A program made the position numbers and the translations under genes. 64,000 bases of DNA from Conus ventricosus. Lineage: Eukaryota > Mollusca > Gastropoda > Neogastropoda > Conidae. Shown piece after piece: positions 1 through 12,472 of the stretch. The DNA lies in contig CM031610.1 of NCBI GenBank assembly GCA_018398815.1, positions 32,648,941 through 32,712,940 of the forward strand, written 5' to 3'. Each line of letters begins with the position of its first letter. The first letter of the stretch is position 1. The notes beneath the pieces are model-generated. The model was not told the DNA's origin. It was given only the letters and a program-made list of their open reading frames with translations, and made no database searches.

Positions 1-49
<49 letters not shown>

Positions 50-152
50 TGTATATGCCTCCACCAGCACACACACACAGGCATGCACAGACACGCATGC
101 TCACATACATACACACATGCTCACTCACACACACATACACACATACACACAC

Positions 153-226
<74 letters not shown>

Positions 227-1247
227 GCTTTCACACATGCATCCATGCATGCATGCACGTATAGCATGATTTTAAGGCACATTTGGTCAGTAAAGAGTAT
301 GGTCTTGAGATGTTAAGGGAAAGGAACAAAATCAGAGCAATAGAAAGAGAAAGACAGTTGGTTCCAAGCAAAGGCGAAAACATAAAGATCTAGATCAACA
401 AGCAGATCCAGACTCCGTTGGACCATGGAGGTCTGGGCTTCACGAGTGCTTTTTTTAGTAACAGATGGTATACTATGCAGTAAGCTATGAAGAGATGAAA
501 GCTTGTGAAAGACCTGTTTCTCCTGGTCTTTTACTTTAGTTTCTATTCCTGTCTTTCTTGGGATTATTTTTTTCATGTTGTTGCTGTTTCTTTCTTTGTC
601 TTTTTTATGTTTGCCCAAACTGGGGTTTTGTAGTACCACAAGGTAATATGGATTTGTGTGGATTTGGGGAGGTGACTGGTTGGTGGAAGTTCAATATGAT
701 ATTCAAAGTTGAACTGCCCTCTGACAACATGAAATGATTGATGTTTTATGCACATAGTGGTGTTGACTTCACATGGTTCAGGCATTTTTCATTGTGCACT
801 TTTCACCTTTGTTGTTGTTGTCGTACTGTTGAGAAAGATGAAATATTGGTGGTGGGGTGGGGGTGGGGGGAGGGGGAGGGTTGAAACAGACAAAACAGGT
901 GGTGTGGAGGGAAGGAAGAGAGTTCAGCTGGAAGAGAATAGGGCAATGGGGGAGGAGAAGGGAGGAGAGGATGCAAAAGGATTCAGATCTATATATGTAT
1001 TTACACCTAGATCACATGCAAAATGGTTTGAAGTATACTTTGCGTCTATATAATAGATGGATTTACAACATACCAGTAGGTCTTTACTCTGTTCTCTCCC
1101 CACTCTCTCTGTCTCTATTTCTCTGTCTTCTCTCTCTCTCTCTTTCTTTCTATCTCTTCTTCTCTGTCTCTGTCTCACCCTCCCACTCTCTCTCCATTTT
1201 CTCTCTCTGTCTCACTCACACACACACACACGCACGCACGCACGCAT

Positions 1248-1332
<85 letters not shown>

Positions 1333-3207
1333 CACTCTCTCTCTCACTCACTCACTCACTCACTCACTCAAGCATGTGCTTGTGTACTCACACTCACTCT
1401 GACATACTTCCATGGTTATTCACATTGTTTTATTGGTCAGATGCTATGAAAACAATGTTTTCCTCTAGAAGAGCTGCTTTTCTGCTTCTTGTTGAATGTA
1501 GGAGGGATAAAATTGTAAAAAACAAACAGAACAACAGTAAAGGGCGTGGGTGAAGTTGGGGTAAGAAAAAAAAAAGGTGTAGTCAGCTCTGAAATTAATG
1601 TTTTCAAGCTGAGATAATCAGCCTGTGTCACAGTGTACAATGTGATGCCGCCCAAGTAGATAAAAAAAAAAAGCTGTAGCTTTTTTTGCCAATGCAAAAA
1701 CTGTCCAGTTCATAGTTGAAACCTGGATAAATGACCTAGTGATGTCACACAGCATGTAGGATCATGCACATCCATACACATTAATACACATAGTCACATT
1801 TTCACTTGCAAACATGTTCACACATAAACACACAGACAGACTACATGTAACACATGCACGCGTGCACACACACACACACATGCACGCACACACTCATGCA
1901 CGTACACACACACACACTTAGGTAAAAAAAAAAACAGCGTTGTTCTCTGGAGCCAAAGAACATGGTAACTGAAAATTGGAATTTACCTTGTTTTATGGTA
2001 CTGAAGAATGACTTTGTCATTTGGCAAAACCTAGGTTGCACATAGTTATATGTGAACAAAATCCACCACCTTCACTACCACCACCACACAAAAAAAACTT
2101 TCAAAGATTTCAGTTGCTGAAGTAGAGGTTGCTTGTCTTTTTTGCTGGAAACAACAAAAGCACACATTATGGATGAAAAAAAAATGCTTTTATTCAAAAA
2201 GAAATAAAGACAAATAAACAGGCAAAAACAGAGTGCAAAGCAATGTTCATTTAATGGACAATAGAAAACAGACAGGTGACTTTTTGGCACGTCTTTTCTT
2301 AGATGTCATGAATAACACAGACTTTGAAAAAAAGCATACAATGATACTTCATAGATTGGTATTAGCAGGAAAATAGCAGTGCAACATCCATTGAGGATAC
2401 TATCTTGAGTCTGTTATTCATGATGTCTAAAGATACATTTGTTAAAAATTCACTTGTCTGGTTTGTATTGTGTATTACGTAAGTGTTGCTTTGCATTATG
2501 TATTGTGTGTTTATTTGTACTTTGGCTTGGTGATGTGGGGCTTCATTAATAGCTATTAATCAATTTATTCATCTTGTTGGTGTGAACATTAAACAAAAAG
2601 TAAAATGCCAGGGGGAAATACAGAAAGCACTTATTCTTATTTGATAAAGCCCCGTTGAATCACCCAAAGAAAGGGACGTATTTTTGAGTATTTTTGTATT
2701 TTTTGATAATTTGTATAGAATCATCTGCATGAATTTGTTAGTGTCTAATACAATGTTCTCTAACATTCTACCCCAGTCAGTCCAATATACTCATTCTTCC
2801 CTTTAAAACAGGCAAGGAAATCCAAAGGGTGCATACCATAAGATGAACTGCGCAGCTTTAAAACCCATCTTTTTTTATTTAAGTGTTGGTTGTGTGCAAT
2901 CAAAGATGCCAACACATTCCACAAAAACCTTTGTTTTGTTTTCAAGACGTTCCATGTGATGTTATTTTTTTTTCTCACTGATTTTTTTTTTCCCATTTGA
3001 TTTGAATTAAAAAATGATTGATGATGTGTACTTTGTTTTCTAAAGGCATGTTTTTTAGTTTCAGCATTTGACCTGGAGATTTACCCAGGCCTTTTTTTGT
3101 GTGTGCATAGTACAGTGTTTAACTTGCTGGTAGCCCGAATTGGCCTCCAGGGTCAGCTGGGCTGTAAACATCATGAGTTGCCCCACCCCTTAGCCCAAGC
3201 CTTAACA
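1..3207. other. Left edge, no recognised gene
   Basis: CA microsatellites at 1-45, 130-225 and 1214-1326 (the last preceded by CT-rich DNA and CG-CA runs), a G/GGT-rich patch at 846-890 and mixed CA repeats at 1860-1918. The ORFs here are repeat-driven or random. About 3130-3207 includes 'gtcagctgggctgtaaacatcatgagttg', a possible interspersed repeat. The CEP164 exon(s) upstream of 15210 were sought and not found. Confidence 0.6.
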
Positions 3208-3212
3208 GATAC
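3208..3212. other. Target-site duplication, left (gatac)
   Basis: gatac lies immediately outside the TG end of the left LTR and matches gatac after the right LTR. Confidence 0.88.
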
Positions 3213-5287
3213 TGTCACGACAACCCCTGGAGGTCTGCCCTGACGGGATCGGTCTAGATGGGAGTGAAGGGAGTGACGAACCCCACACGCCCCGCAAGAA
3301 CCACACAAAAAGATTACGATACAACACCCCATTTATTCACACCAACACACACATAGTCACAAATAAGCATTCCAACACACACAACATGAAACAATCACAA
3401 TCAAGCTTTTTCAACACTACGACATACACACAATTAATGCATTTCAACAATACACGACATGCACAATCACAATCAAGCATTTCAACACTCACGACATACA
3501 CACAATTAATGCATTTCAACACCCACGACATACAATTAATGCATTTCATAAATAAGCCTTCCCCGCACACATTCCTTTCTGTCTTCGTGTGGTTTCCCCA
3601 CACCCCTGCCTCTCCAAAGTTCCCTGTGAGCACCGAATCGCATCAGTGCCCCAAACCGGTCGGTTCTTGAACGAAGTCTTTCAAATGCCGACACCATTGA
3701 CACACACACACCCAATTTTGCACAACACATAGCAAACCACCTGGTGACACGGGCGGGGTAAGTCCAAGGACCGCGGAGAACACGTCCCGTGGGACGAGGC
3801 GTTGTCGCTGAAGGTCCCGGACAGGGTCGGGATCCTCCAGCAAAGCCCTTGTGCTCCGCAACCAGTGCGCGGCCCCAACACGCAAGTTCGGGTGACCCCC
3901 CCCCCGGAAGAGAGGAACCGGAAGAAACTTGAAGAAAGAAGGAAGGTACTGGAACCCCGCAGTCAGTACAGTCTAGCATATGCTGTCAAATCTAACACCC
4001 CACGCATGATGGGCGAGGGGAGGTTCGCTGACTAAACTAACAGCATCAGCTCAACACAGCCTGAACATAACACAGTAAACAAACCAACCGAGGAACTTCG
4101 CTAAAGGTCTCTCACACGAAGCAGGTAAGAAGTTACATTCACAGGTTAAACACATGAATAGAAAATAAAGGCTTCATCCTTCCCTCACCACGTTCAACAT
4201 TTTCCTTTCTTAGGAACTGAACAATTACAGCAACCATTGTTTTAAATAACTGCCATCACATTTTCAAAAATAATCAATGGCACAATTATCACCACATTTT
4301 ATAGCAACATTTAAAAATGACACAATTCTCCAACCACGCATCCAGACGACTAATCATGCGTACGCACCTCGAAAAACATAAAACTCGTTCCCCTTGCACA
4401 CACAAACAGACGGTGGCCGAAAATACGGGGACCGGCAATTGTGACAGGGCGGACGACGAGACCAAGCAATTCCAAACCCCTGAATCACCAGGCTCTCCCC
4501 CACCCCACCGACTACCGCATCACCAGATTCATAAAAAGAATAAAGAATTTTGGATATAATTTTGACTGGCCGGGTTAAAGATTGAATTAACCAAAAAAAG
4601 TGGTCCAAGCAATATTCTTTATAAATTTGAAAACCAAAAAAAATTGCGCAAAAGAGAAAAAATTAGCCGGCAAACAAAAAAACCCAACTACAAACAACCA
4701 CGAAACTGATCCCTTACCAGCTACCCGGGGTTTTGACCCCAGTGGCGGGTCAGCGACCTCTACCCTCTGTCCGGTTGAGAGGACAGCAGAGCAGATGCGG
4801 AAAGATTTGACGTGATGTCCCTCCCCTACAGGCCGACTGTAGGAATGAAGGACCGACCGTACCTTCGACAAAGTGGTGTAGAACCAAAACCGAGCAGGCG
4901 CTCCCAGGACTCTCCTTCGAGGGGAAGAGAAAACCTGCCTCAGCGATGGCAGCCAACTTTCACGCAAACGTCACAGTGAGAATAACCTCAACTAAAGGAA
5001 TAATGCACGTGCGCAGGTAAAAAGACAGACAGGCCGATAGAGACAGCCAGTATCAAGCGAAAGGTACCAGCCACCCGGTGAACTTGCAGGATGAATTGCA
5101 CGGGCACGGAATTAGAAGAGAGAGAGAGAAAATTAAACCTAACCTGAGCTGAACGACATTAATTTGCAACCGCACCACAAGCCACATAAGGGACGGATAC
5201 ACGACAACAACAACGACAATAAATAAATGAAAAATTCCACCACCCTAGATGGGTCAATCGTCATAGGCCTCGGACAAACTCGTGACA
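3213..5287 (-). repeat. Left LTR (3' LTR in element orientation)
   Basis: Begins TGTCACGA and ends TCGTGACA, a perfect 8-bp terminal inverted repeat with TG...CA ends. Nearly the same sequence is at 9885-11966. Holds short tandem repeats at about 3370-3545 (units around 'aatcacaatcaagcatttcaaca' type, partly shared with the other LTR). Confidence 0.93.
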
Positions 5288-5299
5288 AACCCCCCTTCT
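5288..5299 (-). promoter_or_regulatory. Polypurine tract of the Gypsy element
   Basis: On the minus strand the bases just before the 3' LTR read agaaggggggtt, a purine run that would prime plus-strand synthesis. It fixes the element's orientation. Confidence 0.8.
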
Positions 5300-5560
5300 A
5301 AAAGCATCTGTTTCCTCTGAGAACAGTGCTCCTTTAAACCTTGACGCTTTGTGCAAAATCACAACAATGGGACCGAACCGAACACTCTGGATCGACAGAG
5401 TACGATAAATCCAATACAACCGTTTCACGATGGGATTACACAGGGAGATACATAATACTACATTTATCAAACAATAAGAAAAACCTTCCAACAATAAAAG
5501 TAGCAATCCCAACCAGTTGGTGATTCACTACCGTTAACATCACTGAAGTGAAAACTGTCA

Positions 5561-7085
5561 CTACACCTGATACGAGACAAAAGGGGATAAACCCTGTTGG
5601 GGGGAAGTGTCCCTCGACTGATTCTCCAATGTGCTGACTAGGGAGCTCGGCTGAGATAGCCCGAAACCAAATTGCTGGAACCCTTGATATGGCGAAAAGT
5701 GAACGCATGACTCTGCAGTTCCACTGCCTAACTCATGAGTCGACACGCTGGCCGGGAAATCCGGTCCAGGCACTGGAGAGGATGATGATCGTCTCCATAC
5801 AAACTTCCGGCCGTACTTCTTCTTGGCACGCCTGGAACTCTTGGCATAACCCTGTGCATTTAAATCTGTCTGCGCTGGGGAGAGGTTTGTACCAAAGCAC
5901 ACATCCTGCCACGACTCCCCTCGACGAGAGAACAGGGGGGAAATGTCCTGAGCCACCGACACGGCGTGTCTCATCACCACTCCCACAACACGGGGTGAAT
6001 CCTGCCTGACAGGGAGTTCTTCGACACGTATGCCTTCAGGAAATTGGCATAAATACGGGCGTTCCTTCCCTCGCACGCGAATCCTATAGTCCCAGTCACC
6101 CACCCGACTGCAGACTACGAAAGGGCCCTGCCAAGCAAGCGTAACTTGTTCTCTTTTGGGCAGAAGAAGCAACACTTCATCACCTGGCTCAAACCACCGT
6201 TCAACACTACGCCGGTCGTACAAAGCCTTGTATTTGGGTTTTTGCCGACTGCAAATGTTGCTGAGCAAGCGGGCAAGTGTCAGCGATGCGGTTGCCAGAT
6301 CGACCACAAAACGACTCTCCTCCTTGACAGCGGGTTCCATATCGTCGTGAGTCCACATCTGCTTCAAGACGTTGGTGGGTCCTCGTACTGTTCTGCCATA
6401 CAGAGTTTCGAACGGGGAAAAGCGCATGCTTCCTGGGGAAACCTCCCTGTAGGCGAACAGCACGGCAGGAATGAAACGATCCCACTCACGAGGTTGCTCT
6501 CCCCACCAGGCGACGCAAAAACTGCTTCAATGTCCCATTAAAGCGCTCGACAAGGCCATTGCCTGCGCATGATAGGGTGACTTTGTCTCCTGTGAAAAAT
6601 TGAGCAGAGCGTTCACTTCCTGCATGGTTGGACAGAAACTGGGTTCCCTGGTCCAAAGGATCTTCTTGGCACCCAGTGCGCGCCCAAAATCTGCCAAGAG
6701 CTTCAGCAACGTAGGGGCATCGATAGCCCCTAAGCGGGAAAAGCCTCTGGGTACCGAGTCGCATAGTCCCCCCACTACCAAAATGTAGCGGTGACCGCGA
6801 TCGGATGGTGGTTTAAAAGGGTCCCAACCAGGTCGACCCCAACTTTGCTGAATGGCTCCCCAACCAGTGGCACTGATCCCAGGGAACACCCTCAAGCGCC
6901 CCTTAGGCTTGTCCTTTGGGCAGTATCGCAACTGCGGCAGTACTGCCTAACCTGAAATTTCATTCCCGGCCAGAAGAAATCCTGTCTAACTCGCTCGAGA
7001 GTCCGCTTTGAGCCCATATGACCTGCCAGGGGTGAATCATGGGCCTGCGGAGAACAGATTCTCTCAAGCTTGGGGAACGACTAGC
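5561..7085 (-). pseudogene. Gypsy integrase region, frameshifted
   Basis: On the minus strand: zinc-binding H-H-C-C segment at about 7080-6915 ('HDSPLAGHMGSKRT', then 'YCRSCDT'); catalytic core at about 6870-6400, with 'PPSDRGHRYILVV', 'QGTQFLSN', 'SPYHAQA', 'GLVERFNGTLKQFLRRLV', 'FAYREVS' and 'FSPFETLYGRTVRGP'; then a C-terminal domain with 'PGDEVLLLLPKRE' and 'WQGPFVV'. The core is split over frames by small indels (ORF pieces 6931-6527, 6764-6486 and 6463-5561). The tail after the C-terminal domain, about 6000-5561, contains 'TNLSPAQTD', which resembles the lead-in to the RT of integrase-first elements, but no RT follows. Confidence 0.88.
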
Positions 7086-7099
7086 TGCTTGCCACCCTA

Positions 7100-7660
7100 T
7101 CCCCTGAGTGAAAACCCTAAAGAGGATCCCTTGTGGAGCTTAAAGCTCACCTTGGCGTGTCGGCCGACTGAGCGGACGACCCACCAGTTGTTCGCAGGCG
7201 TTGGACATCCAAGTCCCTGGCCTGAAACGAACCAATGTACAGGATCAGCCCAAGCCAGAACCTCGTCAGAGATCGGCTGTAGAAGGGGAACGCAATCCCT
7301 GCTCCAGCTTCTTGGCTTTGGCGCACGTGGAAAACCCCACACACGCCTGTACGGGCAGATCCGAGACACAGACTGACTGCGTCCGCTGCGAAGGTGATAG
7401 AAAATTTCCCTAAGAGAAGGAATACAGAGGTCGCTCCACCCGAGGGCCCATACTTCGCCACAGAAGTAGGGGGGTGGAGATAGGAATGAGTACAAAGGAC
7501 GGGTGGAGGTAAAACCACCTCCAACCCGCACACATCAAAACGGGCGCCCCGCCGAGCCTCGGGAGAAACCAAATCCTTAAAACGACAAAGAGCGTTGATG
7601 CCCCAATCCTGATGGAGTCGACCAAGGAAGACCCAACAACAGAAAGAAAACGGGACACTC
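7100..7660 (-). pseudogene. Gypsy aspartic protease and linker, frameshifted
   Basis: On the minus strand a degraded protease: 'LVDSIRIGASTLFV' (7621-7580) looks like a D-S/T-G-A active-site region with lost bases, followed by 'RFKDLVSPEARRG', a 'YFCGEVWALGW' segment (about 7465-7435) and, in shifted frames around 7350-7300, a TRAQ-AKK-like linker. This linker is normally just after the protease in integrase-first elements. About 250 bp later the integrase zinc finger starts. No RT motif lies between. Confidence 0.65.
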
Positions 7661-7739
7661 TGTACCACCAGAAGCTGGGATGGACCCCACGTTAGCCGAG
7701 GCACGAGGACGCTGGAAAGGACTAGCCCCATGACTAAAC

Positions 7740-9161
7740 CGTGGCTTTAGGGCAATCTTTCCTAATGTGGCCGGGACGCCACAAAGAAAAAAACAGTCGG
7801 GTGCTGAGGCCCCCCGATGAACTCCCTTTCCTTGCTCGACCCGCAAAGCCGTCGTGGGCGCCTTATTGCCACAAATCCGTGGGGCCTTCCTGTCCGTATC
7901 GGGCGAGCCCTTTAAGCTCTACGGGCTTCAGCAAACACCCCCAGGGGTCTGAATCGCAGCGCGAAATCCTGAGTGCTGTCTCGCCTATACGGATCCTAAC
8001 TCTGGGGACACATGTTGGTCAGCTGTTCGATAGAATCAAATCCCCAGCCCAGCTTAGCTAACGACGCCAGTACCCTAGCTTTTACGCAGCCTATCTCCAA
8101 ACTGCCACGAAGGTCTCATCGCTATTCTTGTTCATGGACCTAAAATTTCCTCCTGTACTCTCTGGAGTAAGGTGGAAACGCTACGCAAGCCAACTGCATG
8201 TCTGCATAAGACGCCCTTCATTTAGAGTGAGCACACACTCCCTTGCCCGTACCTGATAATCCAAAAAAAAGGTGCATGGGCCCTTTTGTTCAGACAATTG
8301 GTTTTGAACTCGCACCTTGTCAAATGCTCCAAAAACATATTTAATGTCCTCACTAGGGCTGAACTCTGGAGCTTTTAAATTTGGGCCTCTAACTCTATCA
8401 CTTGCCTGTCGATCAACCCCCTATTTACAGATGCGGGAGTCCGAGAAAGAAGTTGTTCCCTGTCTTCCCTAAAGCAGATCTAACTCTTCCCGACGGGGGC
8501 TCCTGTCTATCAGCCTCCCTCTGCGCTCTTCCCTACGCAGAGCTTCCTGCCTAATCCAGCTTTCCCTACGGAGAGTTTCCTCTTCCCTACGGGGGGCCTC
8601 CTGTCTGGCAGTCTCCTCTCAGCGCAGAGCCTCCATCCTATCTAGCTCTTCCCTACGCAGGATTCCTGCCGGCAGCCTCTTCCTTACGCCGAGTTTCCTC
8701 TTCCCGATGGAGGGCTTCCTGCAAGGCAGCATCCCTTCGTCGCTGTCGCTCCAAAAACATCAGGAAGAGGCGACATCCTGGCAGGATTCACCACTCCCGA
8801 CACGGGAGGATGACCCTTCGGGCCCGTCCCTTGGGGCTCGACTTTCCCATGAGAAAATCCCTCGGGGCATGCTCCTTACGAGGGAAGCAGGAGAAGAGAG
8901 GGTTTCGGATTCTGCGACTCAACAGAAGCCCCCCGTTGCTTCACTATACTTTGACGCTTTTCCCAGCGGAAGTGCCAGTCGGGGTCTCAGCAGAAGATCC
9001 CCTAGCGAGGAAAAAATGAAAGTACTCGCTGGACTAACGGACAGCACCGAATAAGTAGAAGTCACTGTAGTCGAAGTGCTGGTACTAATTGTAGGGACTA
9101 CATTTTGAAAACCTTTCTTCTTCGACTCAGCTCGCCATACCACTACACCGGACGTTGCCAT
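7740..9161 (-). pseudogene. Gypsy Gag region, frameshifted
   Basis: A likely start is the ATG at 9161 (minus), MATSGVVVWRAESKKKGF. The stretch at about 8760-8460 encodes Arg/Glu/Ala-rich repeats (RREE, REEA types), a charged coiled-coil-like segment. At about 7800-7750 a CCHC zinc knuckle can be recognised across a one-base shift ('CFFLCGVP' in one frame, the His/Cys end in another). Many indels prevent one continuous frame. Confidence 0.65.
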
Positions 9162-9294
9162 GACAACTATATCCTACGGTTCTCAAATAAGGGGAAAGAC
9201 AATTCCACTGGAAAGAAACAAATAAACCGCTCGGATATGTCCACGTCTCTTGGTGACTGACTGAGAAACAGCAAATAAAAAAAAAACGTCAACG

Positions 9295-9480
9295 TACAAT
9301 GTCCATGCTGCTCCCACTCTGGCAACACCGCGCTCCACAGCACGAGCAACGTGCGGTGGGGCTCACCGACAAAAATAAAATTTAAAAAAAAATATGTCCA
9401 GGCTGCTCCCACTCTGGGAACACCGCGCTCCACAGCCGAGCAACAGTGCGGGGGGCTCACCGACAAAAAAAAAAAAAAAA
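9295..9480 (-). repeat. Two-copy direct repeat in the Gypsy leader
   Basis: 'gctgctcccactctgg...accgcgctccacag...gctcaccgacaaaaa' occurs at about 9307 and again at about 9400, period near 93 bp, followed by a poly-A run. It lies between the primer-binding site and the Gag start. Confidence 0.8.
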
Positions 9481-9861
9481 AAAAATGGCAGACGGAATCC
9501 GGAGAGGAAAAAGTGACACTAACGTCCGATACACCCACCCGTACTCAATAACCCCGCGGTAAAAAAAACTGGTTTTAAATACATAACAGGAATGACAGAC
9601 GAGTGGCAACAGAAAGGAAAGTCTTACGCCTAACTGCGTGAGGCACCCGGCGGAAGAGGAGGTCTGGTCGCGGTCGACTTCCCTTGGTCTCACCTCGACT
9701 CCCCAGTCACCCCAGATGTTCCTTCAGGCCCAAGACTCCCTACACGCTAGAGTCACCCAGCCAACCACCCACAAACAAACATGACAAACTAACTAAACGT
9801 AACAGAACAGACAGAACTGACAGGAAAACCCCGGAAACGAGAGAGACAGTCAGAGCCCCTT

Positions 9862-9879
9862 TACATCCGACGAGCCCCA
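9862..9879 (-). promoter_or_regulatory. tRNA primer-binding site, proline-like
   Basis: On the minus strand, five bases inside the 5' LTR, the sequence reads tggggctcgtcggatgt. It starts TGG and resembles the tRNA-Pro primer site TGGGGGCTCGTC with single bases missing, in line with the indel errors of this region. The tRNA assignment is inference. Confidence 0.65.
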
Positions 9880-9884
9880 CAAAA

Positions 9885-11966
9885 GTCACGACCGACCCCT
9901 GGAGGTCTGCCTGACAGGATCGGTCTAGATGGGAGGAAGGAGTGTCTGAACCCACGCCCCGCAAGAGACCACACAAAAAGATTACGATACAACCCCCATT
10001 TATTCACACCAACACACACATAGTCACAAAAAAGCATTCCAACAACAACAACATGCACAATCACAATCAAGCATTTCAACACTCACGACATACACACAAT
10101 TAATGCATTTCAACACACACGACATGCACAATCACAATCAAGCATTTCAACACTCACCCACATACACACAATTAAAGCAATTCAACACCCACGACATACA
10201 ATTAATGCATTTCATAAATAAGCCTTCCCCGCACACATTCCTTTCTGGTGCTTCGTGTGGTTCCCCCACACCCCTGCCTCTCCAAAGTTCACTGTAGCAC
10301 CGAATCGCATCAGGTGCCCAAACCGGGTTTGGTTCTTGAACGAAGTGTCTTTCAATGCCGACACCATTGACACACCCCACACCCGAATTTCAACTACACA
10401 TAGCAAACCACGCTGGTGACACGGGGAGTCGGAATTCGAGGACCGCGAGAACGTCCCGGGGACGAGGCGTTTTCGCTGAAGGTCCCGGACAGGGGTCGGG
10501 ATCCTCCAGCAAAGCCTTGGCTCCTCAACCAGTGCGCGGCCCCAACAGCGCAAGCTTCGGGTGAGTCCCCCGGGAAGAGAGGAAACCGGGAAAAAACTGG
10601 AAGAAAGAAGGAAGGTACTGGAACCCCGCAGTCAGTACAGTCTAGCATATGCTGTCAAATCCAACAGCCCCTCGCATGATGGGCGAGGGGAGGTTCGCTG
10701 ACTAAACTAACAGCATCAGCTCAACCAGACCTGAACATAACACAGTAAACAAACCAACCGAGGAACGTTCGCTAAAAAGGGCTCCCTCACACGAAACAGG
10801 TAAGAAGTTACATTCACAGTTAAACACATGAATAGAAAATCATGGGTTCAACCTCCCTCACTCACGTTCAACATTTTCCTTTCTTAGGAACTGAAACTAA
10901 CAGCAACCATTGCTTTAATAACTGCCATCACATTTGCAAATAATAATTCAATGGCACAATTATCACCACATTTTTATAGCAACATTTCAAATGACACAAT
11001 TCTCCAACCCCGCAACCAGACGACTAATCATCGTACGCACGCTCGCAACATAAAACCGTTCCCCTTTCACACACAACAGACGTTGGCCGAAGAATACGAG
11101 ACCAGCATTGTGACAGGGCGGACGAGCGAGACCAAGCAAGTTCCAACCCTGAATCACCCGGCTCTCCCCATCCCCACCGACTACCGCATCACCAAAATGC
11201 ATAAAAAGAATAAAGAATTTGGATATAATTTTGACTGGCCAGGTTAAAGATTGAATTAACCAGAAAAAGTGGTCTCAAGCAATAAATTTCCCTTTTTTAA
11301 TTTTGAAAACCAAAAGAATTTCGCAAAAGAGAAAAAAATTAGCCGGCTAACAAAAAAAAAAACTACAAACAAACCACGAAACTGATGCTTACCAGCTACC
11401 CTGGTTGACCCCAGTGGGGGGTCAAGCGACTCTCTACCCTCTGTCCGGTCGAGAGGACAGCAGAGCAGAGCGGAAAAGAGTTGACGTGATGTCCCTCCCT
11501 ACAGGCCGACTGTAGGAATGAAGGAAACCGACCGTACCTTCGACGAAGTGTGTAGAACCAAAACCGAGCAGGCCTCCCAAGACATCTTCCGCTCGAGGAA
11601 GAGAAAACCCGCCTCAGCGATGGCAGCCAAAAATGCCACGCTACGTCCACAGTTGAGAAAACCTCAAGCCTAAGAGGGAAAAATGCCGTGCGGGAGTAAA
11701 AAGACAGACTAAGGCCGATAGAGACACCAGTCAAGCGAAAGTACCACCACCCGTGAACTTGCAGGATGAATTGCACGGGCAAGCGGAATTAAAAGAGAGA
11801 GAGAGAAAGTAAACCTAACCTGAGCTGAACGACATTAAGGTGCAACCGCACCACAAGCCACATTAAGGGACGGATACACGACCCAAAAACAACGACAAAA
11901 AATAAATGAATAATTCCACCACCCTAGATGGGTCAATCATCATAGGCCTCGTACAAACTCGTGACA
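9885..11966 (-). repeat. Right LTR (5' LTR in element orientation)
   Basis: Same sequence as 3213-5287 with many single-base insertions or deletions. The outer end is intact (TCGTGACA); the inner end reads 'agtcacga' instead of 'tgtcacga', so the first T is changed or lost. In element orientation this LTR would hold the promoter. Confidence 0.92.
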
Positions 11967-11971
11967 GATAC
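11967..11971. other. Target-site duplication, right (gatac)
   Basis: gatac directly follows the CA end of the right LTR, identical to 3208-3212. A 5-bp duplication is usual for Ty3/Gypsy integrases. Confidence 0.88.
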
Positions 11972-12429
11972 CATGTATTGTTGTCTTCATTTATCTGTGT
12001 CGTAGACCGACTCATTTGGCTTCCATCATTTTATTCACAAATTGATCATTTGTTAGTAGCTAATGCTCAAGTTTACCAGTTTTCCCTGATATAAAGCAAG
12101 AAAACAGTATTAATATTCATAAATATGGTTTTGATTTGATTTGAAATCTGGGCAGAAACCCCATCCTTCCTGCTTTTCAATCACGAAGGTGGCTAAAATA
12201 AAGGTGAAGATAATGATGGTTGGATGTTGATTACCAAATAAATGTGACTTTTAATCATGCAGGAGTGTAAATACTTGTCCTGTGAAATCTTTTGCAATTA
12301 CCAGACAGTGATTTTGAGCCTCCTGATGCAGCAAGTGTTCAGGTTCAGGCTTTATCTTTTTAAACCAGGCAATTTTCTGGCTCTTTGTGTGAAGTCCTAG
12401 CTTCAAAGACTGTCTTGGAGCGACTGTAG

Positions 12430-12472
12430 GGGGGGGGGGGGGGGGGGGGGGGGTGTGGGGGGGGAAAAAATT
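12430..12472. repeat. Poly-G tract
   Basis: Over 40 nearly uninterrupted G (one T). Similar runs lie at 45687-45715, 47287-47314 and 62383-62417. Confidence 0.9.

Larger units (their letters stand above)
3208..11971 (-). mobile_element. Ty3/Gypsy LTR retrotransposon, integrase-first type lacking RT/RNase H
   Basis: A full insertion: 5-bp target duplication gatac at both edges, two LTRs of about 2.08 kb, tRNA primer-binding site beside the right LTR and polypurine tract beside the left one, so it reads on the minus strand. Internal region about 4.6 kb, coding in order: Gag with charged repeats and a zinc knuckle, aspartic protease, then directly integrase (HHCC finger, catalytic core, C-terminal domain). 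I find no reverse transcriptase or RNase H. All coding parts are broken by many small indels. The two LTRs differ mainly by one-base indels, suggesting a young insertion with poor consensus quality. Confidence 0.93.

Noticed and set aside
49..316. Thr/His-rich ORFs at the left edge
   Set aside because: Translations of a (CA)n microsatellite; the same applies to all Thr/His and Cys/Val ORFs in the window.
9684..9914. ORF beside the right LTR
   Set aside because: Lies in the untranslated leader of the Gypsy element on the opposite strand to its genes; a shadow.
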